Shown here: positions 32,769 through 42,048 of the stretch, one piece after another
How the letters are laid out: each line of letters begins with the position of its first letter
Position numbering within the stretch: position 1 is the first letter of the stretch
NCBI GenBank assembly: GCA_023128455.1
Contig: JAGMDW010000132.1
Coordinates: forward strand, 1-46,959
DNA from: Desulfurellaceae bacterium
GTDB lineage: Bacteria; Campylobacterota_A; Desulfurellia; JAGGSF01
Direction of reading: 5' to 3'
DNA length: 46,959 nt
The notes under the pieces: generated by a model
What the model saw: the letters and a program-made list of their open reading frames with translations, nothing else
The model's database searches: none
Told to the model about the DNA's origin: nothing
Program-made: the position numbers and the translations under genes

Positions 32769-34295
32769 ATGAAACCAGAGATTATCATTCTTGATTTTGG
32801 TTCTCAATATACTCAACTTATTGCGAGAAAAATGAGGGAAAAAGGTATTTACACAGAAATCTATCCATTTGATGTACAGACAGAAAAACTTAAATGTGCA
32901 AAGGGGATTATTCTTTCTGGAAGTCCTATGAGCGTGTGGGAAAAAGATGCGCCCATTCCCTCGTTGGATATTTTCAAACTACCTGCCCCCATTTTGGGTA
33001 TTTGTTATGGGATGCAGTTATTCGTCCATTTATTTGGAGGAAAGGTGTCAAGCAGCCTAAAAGGAGAATATGGCCCCAGTAACCTACATATAGAGAAAAA
33101 TGAGGAGATATTTGAGGGAATTGAGGACAAATCCTTAGTCTGGATGAGTCATGGTGATAAAATAGATAAGCTTCCGCCTCAATTTGTTCGTATCGCTCAC
33201 ACAGACAATTCACCCTTTGCTGCCATCAGAGATAAAGAAAAGAAAATATGGTTGCTGCAATTTCACCCTGAGGTCTATCACACTCAATACGGAGAAAAGA
33301 TGCTCGAAAATTTTGCTTATAGGGTATGTCATGTTTCCGGGGGATGGACGATAGAGCATTTCATATCTTCAAAAATAGAATATATAAGAGGAAAAGTAGG
33401 CAAAAGTAATGTTCTATGTGCACTCTCGGGCGGAGTAGATTCTTCTGTTTTAGTTTGTCTTTTACACAAAGCAGTTGGGAAAAATGTGATTCCTGTTTTT
33501 ATAAATAACGGTTTATTGAGAAAAAATGAAGAAACAGAAGTAAGGAATGCGCTCAAAAAAATGGGAATAGATATTCATTATGTGGATGCCTCTCGTTCTT
33601 TCTTACGGAGATTGAAGGGCATTGAAGATCCAGAAAAAAAGAGAATGATTATTGGAGAAGAATTCATCAATGTCTTCTATGAAGTAGCTAAAATGTATAA
33701 GAATGTGGGTTTTTTGGCACAGGGCACATTATATCCTGATGTAATTGAAAGCAGGCAGGTAAAAGGACCATCGGCAAGGATAAAAACGCATCATAATGTG
33801 GGTGGTTTGCCAAGCAACTTGAAATTCAAACTTGTAGAACCACTGAGAGAACTATTTAAAGATGAAGTGAGAAAGATAGGAAAGATTTTGGGACTGCCGG
33901 AAAACTATGTTAAAAGGCAACCTTTCCCAGGACCGGGTTTGGCGATAAGGATTATTGGAGAGGTAACAAAGGAAAAACTGGATATACTGAGAAATGGCGA
34001 TGATATTATCACCAGTGAGATAAGAAAAGCTGGATTTTATGATAGATTATGGCAGTCTTTTGCTATATTCTTACCTATATGTACGGTAGGAGTGATGGGT
34101 GATAAGAGAACATACGATTATACAATAGCCATAAGGGCGGTGGAGAGTAAAGACGGTATGACAGCTGATTGGGCAAAACTTCCCTATGAACTTTTGAGCA
34201 AAATATCCACTAGAATAATAAATGAGGTAACTGGCGTAAACAGAGTGGTCTATGATATATCCAGCAAACCGCCAGCAACAATAGAGTGGGAGTAA
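32769..34295 (+). CDS. guaA: GMP synthase (glutamine-hydrolysing)
   Basis: Aminates XMP to GMP. 508 residues with an N-terminal class I glutamine amidotransferase domain (ILDFGSQYTQLIARK, nucleophile Cys in LGICYGMQ near 78, WLLQFHPEVYHT), the PP-loop ATPase (CALSGGVDSSVL near 220), and the C-terminal dimerisation domain ending in the canonical SSKPPATIEWE. It starts directly after the PmbA-like stop. Length is the usual 510-525. Confidence 0.98.
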   Translation: MKPEIIILDFGSQYTQLIARKMREKGIYTEIYPFDVQTEKLKCAKGIILSGSPMSVWEKDAPIPSLDIFKLPAPILGICYGMQLFVHLFGGKVSSSLKGEYGPSNLHIEKNEEIFEGIEDKSLVWMSHGDKIDKLPPQFVRIAHTDNSPFAAIRDKEKKIWLLQFHPEVYHTQYGEKMLENFAYRVCHVSGGWTIEHFISSKIEYIRGKVGKSNVLCALSGGVDSSVLVCLLHKAVGKNVIPVFINNGLLRKNEETEVRNALKKMGIDIHYVDASRSFLRRLKGIEDPEKKRMIIGEEFINVFYEVAKMYKNVGFLAQGTLYPDVIESRQVKGPSARIKTHHNVGGLPSNLKFKLVEPLRELFKDEVRKIGKILGLPENYVKRQPFPGPGLAIRIIGEVTKEKLDILRNGDDIITSEIRKAGFYDRLWQSFAIFLPICTVGVMGDKRTYDYTIAIRAVESKDGMTADWAKLPYELLSKISTRIINEVTGVNRVVYDISSKPPATIEWE

Positions 34296-34304
34296 GGAGA
34301 ATGA

Positions 34305-35252
34305 GTGGATAGGCGCATTACATTGAAAAATACATCCTATATAACTTTTTTATTAGATAAAAACGAAGAAAAACTGAAGGACATCAATAGAATATTTGGT
34401 GTTGATGCAATTTTTAGAGGAGGAGATGTAGTTATCTCTGGAAATGCAGATGGCGTAAAAAAAGCGTCTGTCTTTTTTCAGGATATAGATAAAATGATCA
34501 ACGAAGGACATTATCTCTCAAAAAAGGATTTTGAAAATGTTTTAAAGACTGTGGATGTTTCAAAAAATGCCAGAGTAGAAGCTATTTTCGCCACTGAAAC
34601 GCTGCACAACAAAGCAAAGAAGCTTATACCAAAAACTGTGGCTCAACACAATTGCATAGAGGCTATCAAGAACAATACAATAACAGTATGCATTGGGCCA
34701 GCAGGAACGGGAAAAACCTACTTAAGTGTGGCGATGGCCTTGTTTTACCTTTTAAAGAAAAAGGTAAAAAGGCTTATCCTTACCAGACCGGCTGTAGAAG
34801 CAGGAGAAAAATTGGGTTTTCTGCCTGGCGATATGTATGAAAAGGTACATCCGTATATGAGACCTTTATATGATGCATTATACGATATTTTGGACATAGA
34901 TAGAGTGAGTAGATTATTAAATCAAGGAAGAATTGAAATTATTCCGTTAGCATATATGAGAGGAAGAACATTAAATGATGCGTTTATCATTCTCGATGAG
35001 GCACAGAATACATCGCCCACTCAGATGAAGATGTTTTTAACGAGACTGGGATTTAATTCAAAAGCAGTAATTACGGGTGATGTTACACAGATAGATTTAC
35101 CCACTACAGAAGAATCGGGGCTTATAGATGTAAGGGAAACATTGGCTTTTGTTGAGGACTTGAAGATTGTTTATTTTACTAAGGATGATGTAGTAAGAAA
35201 TCCCATAGTAACAAAAATTATTGAGGCCTATGAAAGAAAAGAAGCAAGGTAA
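34305..35252 (+). CDS. phoH: PhoH family ATPase
   Basis: A 315-residue PhoH-like protein: an N-terminal KH-like RNA-binding region, then the ATPase with Walker A GPAGTGKTYLSVAMA near 132 and Walker B FIILDEAQN near 229, with PAVEAGEKLGFLPGD between. The start is GTG at 34305 with GGAG 5 bases upstream; a nearby ATG at 34301 reaches a stop after three codons in another frame. It is followed by pgpH and ybeY, the widely conserved phoH-HD-ybeY cluster linked to RNA metabolism. Confidence 0.94.
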   Translation: MDRRITLKNTSYITFLLDKNEEKLKDINRIFGVDAIFRGGDVVISGNADGVKKASVFFQDIDKMINEGHYLSKKDFENVLKTVDVSKNARVEAIFATETLHNKAKKLIPKTVAQHNCIEAIKNNTITVCIGPAGTGKTYLSVAMALFYLLKKKVKRLILTRPAVEAGEKLGFLPGDMYEKVHPYMRPLYDALYDILDIDRVSRLLNQGRIEIIPLAYMRGRTLNDAFIILDEAQNTSPTQMKMFLTRLGFNSKAVITGDVTQIDLPTTEESGLIDVRETLAFVEDLKIVYFTKDDVVRNPIVTKIIEAYERKEAR

Positions 35253-37476
35253 GGTAAGAAAAAAGATAAACAACTTTTTCAATATTATCTTAAAATATGT
35301 AACAAGCATATATGCTATGCTGGCCGTTATATTTGTGGTGACCAGCTTTCTGTTCTTCCCTTCCAGAGGTCTTATCTACAATTTACATGTAGGCGATGTT
35401 TCCCCACAAACGATTAGGGCAGAAGAAAATTTGCTTATTGAAGATAAGGCATCCACACAATTGCGTATAAATGAAGCAAAAAAAAATGTTACACTCATAT
35501 TTGATTTTAATCACTCCGTTTATTTGGAAGTAGTGCACAATGTAGAAAACTCATTTTCTATGGGCAGAAATGCTTTGCCAAAACTTACTACTAAACAAAA
35601 TAGAAAAAAATTTGAAACCACATTCTTTAAAACCATAGGTGTAGAAACTGATCATTCCATTTTTGAAAGATTGATTAGATTAAAATTCTCTCCTGAGATA
35701 GAGAGAGCAATAATCAATGCATGTATACAATTGAAAGATAAACCCATAGTATCTATGAAAAAAGGGGTTGGACTTATATCCGGGGTGATTACGGTAAAAG
35801 ATTTGCAGACAGGTGGACAGAAACAGACGAAAAGCTCCTCTATTGCAGATGTAGAAAAGGTAAAATTTGAAATCTATGAAAATATAATATCTTCAAAACA
35901 AAGCTACGCTCACCAGTTTTTGATATGGGACATCACAAAAAAGCTTATTCGTCCAAATTTGTTCTACAACAGTGCAGAGACCAAAAAAATGAAAGATGAA
36001 GCGGCAGCTAAAGTAGACAAAGCATTTATTCAGGTAAAAAAAGGACAGGTAATTGTTAGAGAAGGAAATATTATAACAGCTGCAGATTACGCAAAGCTCA
36101 CTGCAATGAACATGCTAAAGTATAAGCAAAATGTCATCTTTGATTATGCCAGAATCATTCTTCTTTTAGCTGCTTTCGGTTTCTCTTGTTATCTCATTAT
36201 GCAATATATGGGCAAAAAGTACCTAAAAAATGAGAATTATATAAAGTTGTTCTTAGCCACTTTTCTCTTAAATGTTGTAGTAGTCAAAGTTTACGAGTAT
36301 TTAGCCAGTAATATTTCATACACCAATGCGCTATTGTCCAAGATTTCTATTTTATATGCCACCCCTTTTGCGTGTGGAGCAGTGCTTGTAGCATTAACGA
36401 TAAGTTTTGAGTTTTCTTTAATATTTGCCTTTCTGCTCTCTGCCTGTGCTTTTCTCCTTCCTGACAAAACAGTTAATATGCAAATTGCCCTCTATGTCTT
36501 CTTGGGAAGTGCAGGTGGTTCTCTTTGTATTTCAAAACGCAAAGAACGAATAGGAATTATAAAAACAGGAATGAATATTTCACTAATAAGCACTGCATTA
36601 ATATTACTTTTTTCCATGCATGAAGGTTTCTTCTCTGCTCATACATTAATTTCCTGCGCCTTCGGCATTGTTTCCGGTATTACGGTTATTCTGATAGTTT
36701 CTGGTATTTTACCCATATACGAATGGCTTTTCGGTATCTCTACAAACATAAAACTGATGGAATTGGGAAATTTGAACCATACCTTATTGAGAGAATTAGC
36801 TTTAAAAGCCCCAGGCACATATCAGCACAGTATTGCTATGAGTAGTTTAGCAGAAGCGGCAGCTCAAGCGATAGACGCTGACTCCATTTTAGCTAAGGTT
36901 GGTGCTTACTATCATGATATAGGCAAAATGTCCAAACCCTTATACTTCGTAGAAAATCAGGTGGGTGGTGTAAATAAGCATGATAAACTTTCTCCTCCAA
37001 TGAGTGCATTGATACTTATAGATCATGTAAAAGAGGGAATACTTTTGGCGAATAAATACAGATTGGGCAGAAGAATAAAAGATATTATTCAACAGCATCA
37101 CGGAACGACACTCATTAAGTATTTTTATAGTAAAGCAAAAGAAAAGAAAATGGATGTAAAGGAAGAAGAATTTAGATACAAGGGACCGAAACCACAAACG
37201 AGAGAAGTAGGTATTATGATGATTGCCGATCAGGTAGAGGCAATCTCTCGCACATTAAGCGATCCCAGTATCTCACATATTAGACAATTAGTAAAAAAGA
37301 CAACCACCGATATCTTTTTGGATGGACAATTAGATGAATGTGAGTTAACACTTGCAGACCTCGATAAGATTTCCAATGCATTTGTAAAGGTATTAAGCGG
37401 CATGTTTCATTATCGCATAGATTATCCGGAGATAGAAAGTGAAAACGGAAGTACAACAAAGCAAGAGAAGAATTAG
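35230..37476 (+). CDS. pgpH: 7TM receptor with HD phosphohydrolase domain (PgpH-like)
   Basis: A membrane HD phosphohydrolase; the characterised Listeria homologue degrades c-di-AMP. N-terminal transmembrane helix near 20-43, a 7TMR-HDED extracellular domain to about 290, a block of seven helices (about 300-500), then an HD domain with TYQHSIAMSSLAE, AYYHDIGKMSKP, KEGILLANKY and PKTREVG-like PQTREVGIMMIADQVEA. I start at the ATG at 35230 (748 residues), which has GAGG just upstream; the TTG at 35221 has no ribosome site. It overlaps phoH by 23 bases and ybeY by 38. c-di-AMP as substrate is inference; no synthase is in the window. Confidence 0.92.
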   Translation: MKEKKQGKVRKKINNFFNIILKYVTSIYAMLAVIFVVTSFLFFPSRGLIYNLHVGDVSPQTIRAEENLLIEDKASTQLRINEAKKNVTLIFDFNHSVYLEVVHNVENSFSMGRNALPKLTTKQNRKKFETTFFKTIGVETDHSIFERLIRLKFSPEIERAIINACIQLKDKPIVSMKKGVGLISGVITVKDLQTGGQKQTKSSSIADVEKVKFEIYENIISSKQSYAHQFLIWDITKKLIRPNLFYNSAETKKMKDEAAAKVDKAFIQVKKGQVIVREGNIITAADYAKLTAMNMLKYKQNVIFDYARIILLLAAFGFSCYLIMQYMGKKYLKNENYIKLFLATFLLNVVVVKVYEYLASNISYTNALLSKISILYATPFACGAVLVALTISFEFSLIFAFLLSACAFLLPDKTVNMQIALYVFLGSAGGSLCISKRKERIGIIKTGMNISLISTALILLFSMHEGFFSAHTLISCAFGIVSGITVILIVSGILPIYEWLFGISTNIKLMELGNLNHTLLRELALKAPGTYQHSIAMSSLAEAAAQAIDADSILAKVGAYYHDIGKMSKPLYFVENQVGGVNKHDKLSPPMSALILIDHVKEGILLANKYRLGRRIKDIIQQHHGTTLIKYFYSKAKEKKMDVKEEEFRYKGPKPQTREVGIMMIADQVEAISRTLSDPSISHIRQLVKKTTTDIFLDGQLDECELTLADLDKISNAFVKVLSGMFHYRIDYPEIESENGSTTKQEKN

Positions 37477-37876
37477 TAAAAAGTGGATAAAAAATATTAT
37501 GGGTTTTTTGGGCGAGCAGTTTGCATTGAAAGATGTAGAGGTAAGTATTCTTATAACAGATGATGAAAAAATGAAAATATTGAACAAAAAGTATAGAGGT
37601 ATAAATGAATCCACCGATGTTCTCTCTTTTTCACTGAGAGAAGGAGAAGATAATGTATTCTACAAATTATTAGGGGATATCGTGATCTCCTGGGACAGAG
37701 CAAAAAAGGATGCAAGAGAAATAAAAATACCATTAAAGGAAGAACTGGCCACTTTACTTATCCACGGTTTTTTGCATCTTATGGAGTATAAGGATGACAA
37801 CGAAGAAAATTTTTGTAAAATGAAAAAAAAACAGGAGGAACTCCTTCTTGTGTTAAAAGAGAAGAACTATGTTTAG
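37439..37876 (+). CDS. ybeY: endoribonuclease YbeY, altered third Zn ligand
   Basis: A 145-residue YbeY-family rRNA-maturation endonuclease. Marks: KKYRGINESTDVLSFSL near 43, GDIVISWDRAKKDA near 73, and the metal motif IHGFLHLMEYKDDNEE near 101. The usual motif HGxLHLxGYDH supplies three His; here the first two are kept and the third position is Asp. Asp can bind Zn, so activity may remain. Starts 38 bases inside pgpH and overlaps cysE by 8. Confidence 0.9.
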   Translation: MKTEVQQSKRRISKKWIKNIMGFLGEQFALKDVEVSILITDDEKMKILNKKYRGINESTDVLSFSLREGEDNVFYKLLGDIVISWDRAKKDAREIKIPLKEELATLLIHGFLHLMEYKDDNEENFCKMKKKQEELLLVLKEKNYV

Positions 37877-38603
37877 AGGCATAAGAGAAGACATTCACAC
37901 TGTATTTGAAAGAGACCCTGCGGCAAGAAATAGTTTTGAGATTTTTTTCTGCTATCCAGGGCTACATGCATTATGGGGACATCGGATTGCCCATTTTTTC
38001 TGGAAACATAAGCTGAGATTTATTGGAAGGTTTATTTCTCACATGAGCCGATTTTTCACGGGCATTGAAATTCATCCGGGAGCAAAAATAGGAAGAAGGT
38101 TTTTTATCGATCACGGAATGGGAGTAGTCATTGGCGAGACTACGGAAATTGGTGATGATGTAACACTCTATCAGGGAGTAACATTAGGCGGTGTAAGCCT
38201 AAAAAAGGTAAAGAGACATCCCACTCTAAAAAATAATGTGGTCGTGGGCGGAGGAGCAAAGGTCTTAGGTGCAATTACCATAGGGGAAAATAGTAGGGTA
38301 GGCTCAAGCAGTGTTGTAGTAGCTAATGTACCACCAAATTCCACTGTTGTAGGTATACCAGGAAGAGTAGTCAAGAAAAAGGAAAAGGTCGAAGGTGTAG
38401 ATTTAGAACACGCGAAAATTCCAGACATTGAAGGAAAGTTAATGCGCTACCTCCTGCATCGAGTGGAAAGAATAGAAAGAGAATTAAAGGCACTATCAAA
38501 AGGAGATAAAGAATCAATGGAAAAAGAAAGGCTAAAAGAAGCAGAAGAATTAAAAAAGATTGAGGAATATATTAAAAGCTTTGATATAAAAAGTTTAAAG
38601 TAA
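37869..38603 (+). CDS. cysE: serine O-acetyltransferase
   Basis: Makes O-acetylserine from serine and acetyl-CoA for cysteine synthesis. 244 residues: N-terminal helical domain (HALWGHRIAHFFW near 34-46), then left-handed beta-helix hexapeptide repeats with GIEIHPGAKIGRRFFIDHG, GVVIGETTEIGDDVTLYQG (active-site His of IDHGMG), TLKNNVVVGGGAKVLGAI and VVGIPGRVV. The C-terminal 60 residues form a charged, coiled-coil-like helix absent from short SATs. No sulfate-assimilation gene is adjacent. Confidence 0.95.
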   Translation: MFRGIREDIHTVFERDPAARNSFEIFFCYPGLHALWGHRIAHFFWKHKLRFIGRFISHMSRFFTGIEIHPGAKIGRRFFIDHGMGVVIGETTEIGDDVTLYQGVTLGGVSLKKVKRHPTLKNNVVVGGGAKVLGAITIGENSRVGSSSVVVANVPPNSTVVGIPGRVVKKKEKVEGVDLEHAKIPDIEGKLMRYLLHRVERIERELKALSKGDKESMEKERLKEAEELKKIEEYIKSFDIKSLK

Positions 38604-38604
38604 A

Positions 38605-39228
38605 ATGCAAATACAAATTTATATTTTAGCCATCGTTATATTGATTTTTTCTATTGTTGTGCATGAGGTTATGCACGGATATATAGCCTATAGGTTAGGA
38701 GATAACACTGCAAAATTCATGGGCAGGTTAACACTTAATCCTATTCCGCACATAGATTTATTAGGTACAATTATTATCCCCTTGCTTCTCATTGTTTCCA
38801 GATCTCCCATTCTGTTTGGATGGGCAAAACCTGTTCCTGTAAATTTTAACAATCTACATAATCCCAAGAGAGACTCCGTATATGTAGCGCTGGCAGGTCC
38901 TGCTTCAAATTTTGTGTTAGCTATTATATTTACCATTTTTTATCATCTATTCTCTTTTTTCCCGCTATTGGCTACGGTTTTCTGGTACGGCGTTTACATA
39001 AATTTGATTTTAGGTATATTTAATCTCATTCCTATCCCACCGTTGGATGGAGGAAGAATAGCGGTAGGTCTTCTGCCATGGAAGTATTCCTGCATGTTAG
39101 AGAGACTTGAACCGTTTGGTTTATATATAATTATTGTCTTATTATTTTTGGGATTCTTTAATTTTACCGTTTTCCCACTGGTGGAATATCTATCAAGGCT
39201 TCTTATAGGAGGTAGTTTTTATGGATAG
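38605..39228 (+). CDS. site-2 protease family (M50) membrane metalloprotease
   Basis: A 207-residue membrane protein with five to six hydrophobic helices. It has the Zn motif VVHEVMHGYIAYRLGD (HEVMH near 20-24) and the third ligand in NLIPIPPLDGGRIAVG near 140. This is the short, PDZ-less M50 group (YwhC/Rv-type), not RseP. Substrate unknown. It starts 1 base after cysE and overlaps trpS by 8 bases. Confidence 0.9.
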   Translation: MQIQIYILAIVILIFSIVVHEVMHGYIAYRLGDNTAKFMGRLTLNPIPHIDLLGTIIIPLLLIVSRSPILFGWAKPVPVNFNNLHNPKRDSVYVALAGPASNFVLAIIFTIFYHLFSFFPLLATVFWYGVYINLILGIFNLIPIPPLDGGRIAVGLLPWKYSCMLERLEPFGLYIIIVLLFLGFFNFTVFPLVEYLSRLLIGGSFYG

Positions 39229-40204
39229 AGTCTTAAGTGGAATGAGACCTACGGGGAATTTACACTTAGGCAACCTGTATGGTGCACTGAATAATTGGAT
39301 AAAACTACAAAATGAGAATTATCAAACATTCTATTTTGTTGCAGATTTTCATGCCCTAACTACAGATTTTGCTCATTCTACTCATTTAAAAGAAGAAACA
39401 ATGAATATGGCCATTGATTGGTTTTCATTTGGTCTAAACCCTGAAAAAAGTACGATATTTGTACAATCAAAGATAAAGGAACATGCAGAATTATTCACCA
39501 TCTTTTCAATGATCACACCTGTCTCCTGGTTGGAAAGAAACCCCTCCTACAAAGATGTCGTATCTCAAATAGGAGAGAAAGCTGCAGGCAACTTTGGCTT
39601 TTTAGGCTACCCCGTTTTGATGACTGCAGATATTACCATGTATAAGGCAAGATATGTACCGGTGGGTTTTGATCAGCTACCACATCTGGAATTGGCAAGA
39701 GAAATTGTAAGAAGATTTAATTACTTGACAAAAAAAGATGTGTTTTTAGAGCCGCAAGCACTTCTCTCCACCGCTCCCAAGATATTGGGTATAGACGGCA
39801 GAAAAATGAGTAAATCTTATGGCAATGCCATCTATTTGAGTGATAATGAGGAAGAAACAAGGAAAAAGATAAAGGTCATGTTCACAGATCCTCAGCGTTT
39901 GAGAAAAAACGATGCAGGAAGACCTGATATGTGCGGAGTATTCTATCTACATCAGATCTTTAGCGATAAGCAAAAGATAAAAGAAATAGAAGAAGGATGC
40001 AAGAATGCTTCAATAGGATGTGTAGATTGTAAGAATATACTCATAAAAAACATCAATGAAAAATTGAGACCCTACAGAGAAAAAAGAGTAATATGGGAAA
40101 AGAGAAAAGAAGACATTCTTTCTATATTCGAGGAAGGAGCAAGAAAAGCACGTCAAGAATCGGAAAAAACAATGGAGGAAGTAAGAGAAGCGGTTTTCGG
40201 ATGA
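39221..40204 (+). CDS. trpS: tryptophanyl-tRNA synthetase
   Basis: Charges tRNA-Trp. 327 residues, class Ic synthetase: MRPTGNLHLGNLYGAL at 7-22 (HLGN is the HIGH equivalent), the tryptophan pocket GFDQLPHLELAREIVRRF, PKILGIDGRKMSKSYGNA (KMSKS). AGGAGG lies 8 bases before the ATG. It is the last gene of the plus-strand run and converges on accC with only 3 bases between stops. Confidence 0.97.
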   Translation: MDRVLSGMRPTGNLHLGNLYGALNNWIKLQNENYQTFYFVADFHALTTDFAHSTHLKEETMNMAIDWFSFGLNPEKSTIFVQSKIKEHAELFTIFSMITPVSWLERNPSYKDVVSQIGEKAAGNFGFLGYPVLMTADITMYKARYVPVGFDQLPHLELAREIVRRFNYLTKKDVFLEPQALLSTAPKILGIDGRKMSKSYGNAIYLSDNEEETRKKIKVMFTDPQRLRKNDAGRPDMCGVFYLHQIFSDKQKIKEIEEGCKNASIGCVDCKNILIKNINEKLRPYREKRVIWEKRKEDILSIFEEGARKARQESEKTMEEVREAVFG

Positions 40205-40207
40205 TTT

Positions 40208-41545
40208 CTACTTTAAAAAATTACGGTCAATATAGTTTGTATCGTAATCTTTATTCTTAAATCGGTTATTGCTTATTAGTTTTTTGAAGAATTGAATGTT
40301 TGTCTTTATTCCCTCTACAATAAATTCATCCAGTGCCCTTTTCATACGCTCAATTATTTCATTTCTCGTGTTACCTCTGACAATAAGTTTGGCAATAAGT
40401 GAATCATAATATGGGGTTACGGTGCACCCACTGTAGATGGCTGTATCCACGCGCACGCCAGGTCCACCAGGGATAAATAACTTTTCTATTTTCCCAGGAG
40501 AAGGAACAAATCTCTCGTCCTCAGCGTTTATTCTGCATTCCATACTATGAAATTTAAGACTCACATCTTCTTGACTTATATTTAATTTTTCACCAGCAGC
40601 AAGTTTAATTTGCTCTTTCATAATATCTATCCCCGTACATGTTTCTGTAACAGGATGCTCCACCTGAATACGGGTGTTCACTTCTATGAAGTAAAAGTTC
40701 TCCTGCTCGTCCAGCAAAAACTCTATGGTACCCACATTTTCATAGTTAAGAATTCTAACTATCTTAAGGGCTATATCTAAGATTTCTTTTCTCTTTTCTT
40801 CTGAAAGAAATGGCGATGGGGATTCTTCCAAGAGTTTCTGATGTCTTCTTTGTAATGTGCAATCTCTCTCAAATAAATGTATTGCATTGCCGAATTTGTC
40901 AGCAAGGATTTGCACCTCTACATGTTTTGGATGTTCGATAAACTTTTCCATGTATATATCAGCCTTGCCAAAAGACACTCTCGCTTCTTCATGCGCTGCG
41001 AGAAAGGCATTTTCTATATTCTCTTCTTCTCTTATAACTCTTAACCCTCTTCCGCCGCCGCCCCACACTGCCTTGAGCAAGACGGGATAACCTATCTTCT
41101 CGGCAATTTCTTTTGCCTCGCCTGCAGATTGCACAATACCATCACTACCTAAGATGGTAGGGATATTAGTCTTCTTCAGCTGTTTTTTCACTTCCAGCTT
41201 GTTAGACAAATGTTTCATTACGGGTATTGGAGGTCCAATAAATGTAACATCCAAGTCTCTACAAACCCCAGCAAAAGAGGGATTTTCTGATAAAAATCCA
41301 TATCCTGGATGAACAGCATCTGCATTTGTCTGCAAAACAGCCTCTGCTATAGCCACAATATTTAAGTAGCTTTTATCCGAACTCGAAGGACCAATACATA
41401 TCTTTTCATCGCTTATTTTTACAGGGATACTTTCTCTATCTTCATATGAGTAAACGACAACTGTCTTTATACCCAATTCCTTACAGGCTCTTATGACTCT
41501 CAGCGCTATCTCACCCCTATTAGCAACAAGGATTTTTTTAAACAT
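40208..41545 (-). CDS. accC: acetyl-CoA carboxylase biotin carboxylase subunit
   Basis: Carboxylates biotin on AccB using ATP and bicarbonate, the first step of fatty-acid synthesis. 445 residues with the N-terminal FKKILVANRGEIALRVIRAC, ATP-grasp loop GGGGRGLRVI near 163, FERDCTLQRRHQKLLEE near 225 and the catalytic EVNTRIQVEHPVTE near 285. It directly follows accB (1-base overlap). accA and accD are not in the window; a pyruvate or propionyl carboxylase partner is possible but less likely. Confidence 0.95.
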   Translation of the reverse strand: MFKKILVANRGEIALRVIRACKELGIKTVVVYSYEDRESIPVKISDEKICIGPSSSDKSYLNIVAIAEAVLQTNADAVHPGYGFLSENPSFAGVCRDLDVTFIGPPIPVMKHLSNKLEVKKQLKKTNIPTILGSDGIVQSAGEAKEIAEKIGYPVLLKAVWGGGGRGLRVIREEENIENAFLAAHEEARVSFGKADIYMEKFIEHPKHVEVQILADKFGNAIHLFERDCTLQRRHQKLLEESPSPFLSEEKRKEILDIALKIVRILNYENVGTIEFLLDEQENFYFIEVNTRIQVEHPVTETCTGIDIMKEQIKLAAGEKLNISQEDVSLKFHSMECRINAEDERFVPSPGKIEKLFIPGGPGVRVDTAIYSGCTVTPYYDSLIAKLIVRGNTRNEIIERMKRALDEFIVEGIKTNIQFFKKLISNNRFKNKDYDTNYIDRNFLK

Positions 41546-41973
41546 TAGGCTTTCTTGACTAAAAACAGTGTTGTTCCATATTCCACGCGCTGAGCATCTT
41601 TTACCATTACCTTCTTGATTATACAGGGAAATTCTGCCTCAATTTCATTCATTACCTTCATTGCCTCAACAATACACAGAACATCGCCTTTTTTTACATC
41701 CTGCCCCTGTTCTACATAGGGAGGTGCTCCGGGGGACGGTGAGCAATAAAATGTACCCACCATAGGCGATTTTATCTCTATTAGTTCCTTTTCTTTGCTT
41801 GGTTTTTTAATCTCTTCTTCTTTTTCAATAGCAGATTTTGATTGAACTGAGGATATTACCTGAAGCTGTTCCTTTTTCAATGAAATGTAAAAATCGTCAT
41901 CTCTATACTTAAACTCCGTCATTTCACTCTTTTGCATTAAAACTATAAGCTTTTTGATTAATTTAATATCCAT
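41545..41973 (-). CDS. accB: biotin carboxyl carrier protein
   Basis: A 142-residue carrier protein: N-terminal helices, a flexible charged linker (about 45-65) and a C-terminal biotinyl domain with SPMVGTFYCSPSPGAPPYVE (about 69-88), a thumb that marks true AccB, and the biotin attachment Lys106 in EAMKVMNE. A ribosome site (ggaggtg) precedes the ATG. It has its own predicted promoter in the 75-base gap upstream. Confidence 0.95.
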   Translation of the reverse strand: MDIKLIKKLIVLMQKSEMTEFKYRDDDFYISLKKEQLQVISSVQSKSAIEKEEEIKKPSKEKELIEIKSPMVGTFYCSPSPGAPPYVEQGQDVKKGDVLCIVEAMKVMNEIEAEFPCIIKKVMVKDAQRVEYGTTLFLVKKA

Positions 41974-41992
41974 AACACCTCCAATTTGTTAA

Positions 41993-42021
41993 TAAATATC
42001 ACAAGATGTAATTTCTTTCAA
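41993..42021 (-). promoter_or_regulatory. possible promoter of accBC
   Basis: On the minus strand TTGAAA (42021-42016), 17 bases, then TATTTA (41998-41993) preceded by TGA, an extended -10 pattern. It lies in the 75-base gap between the peptide-binding protein gene and accB. The -10 match is weak. Confidence 0.45.
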
Positions 42022-42048
42022 CGATTAAAATTCATAAATTTATAAGGG

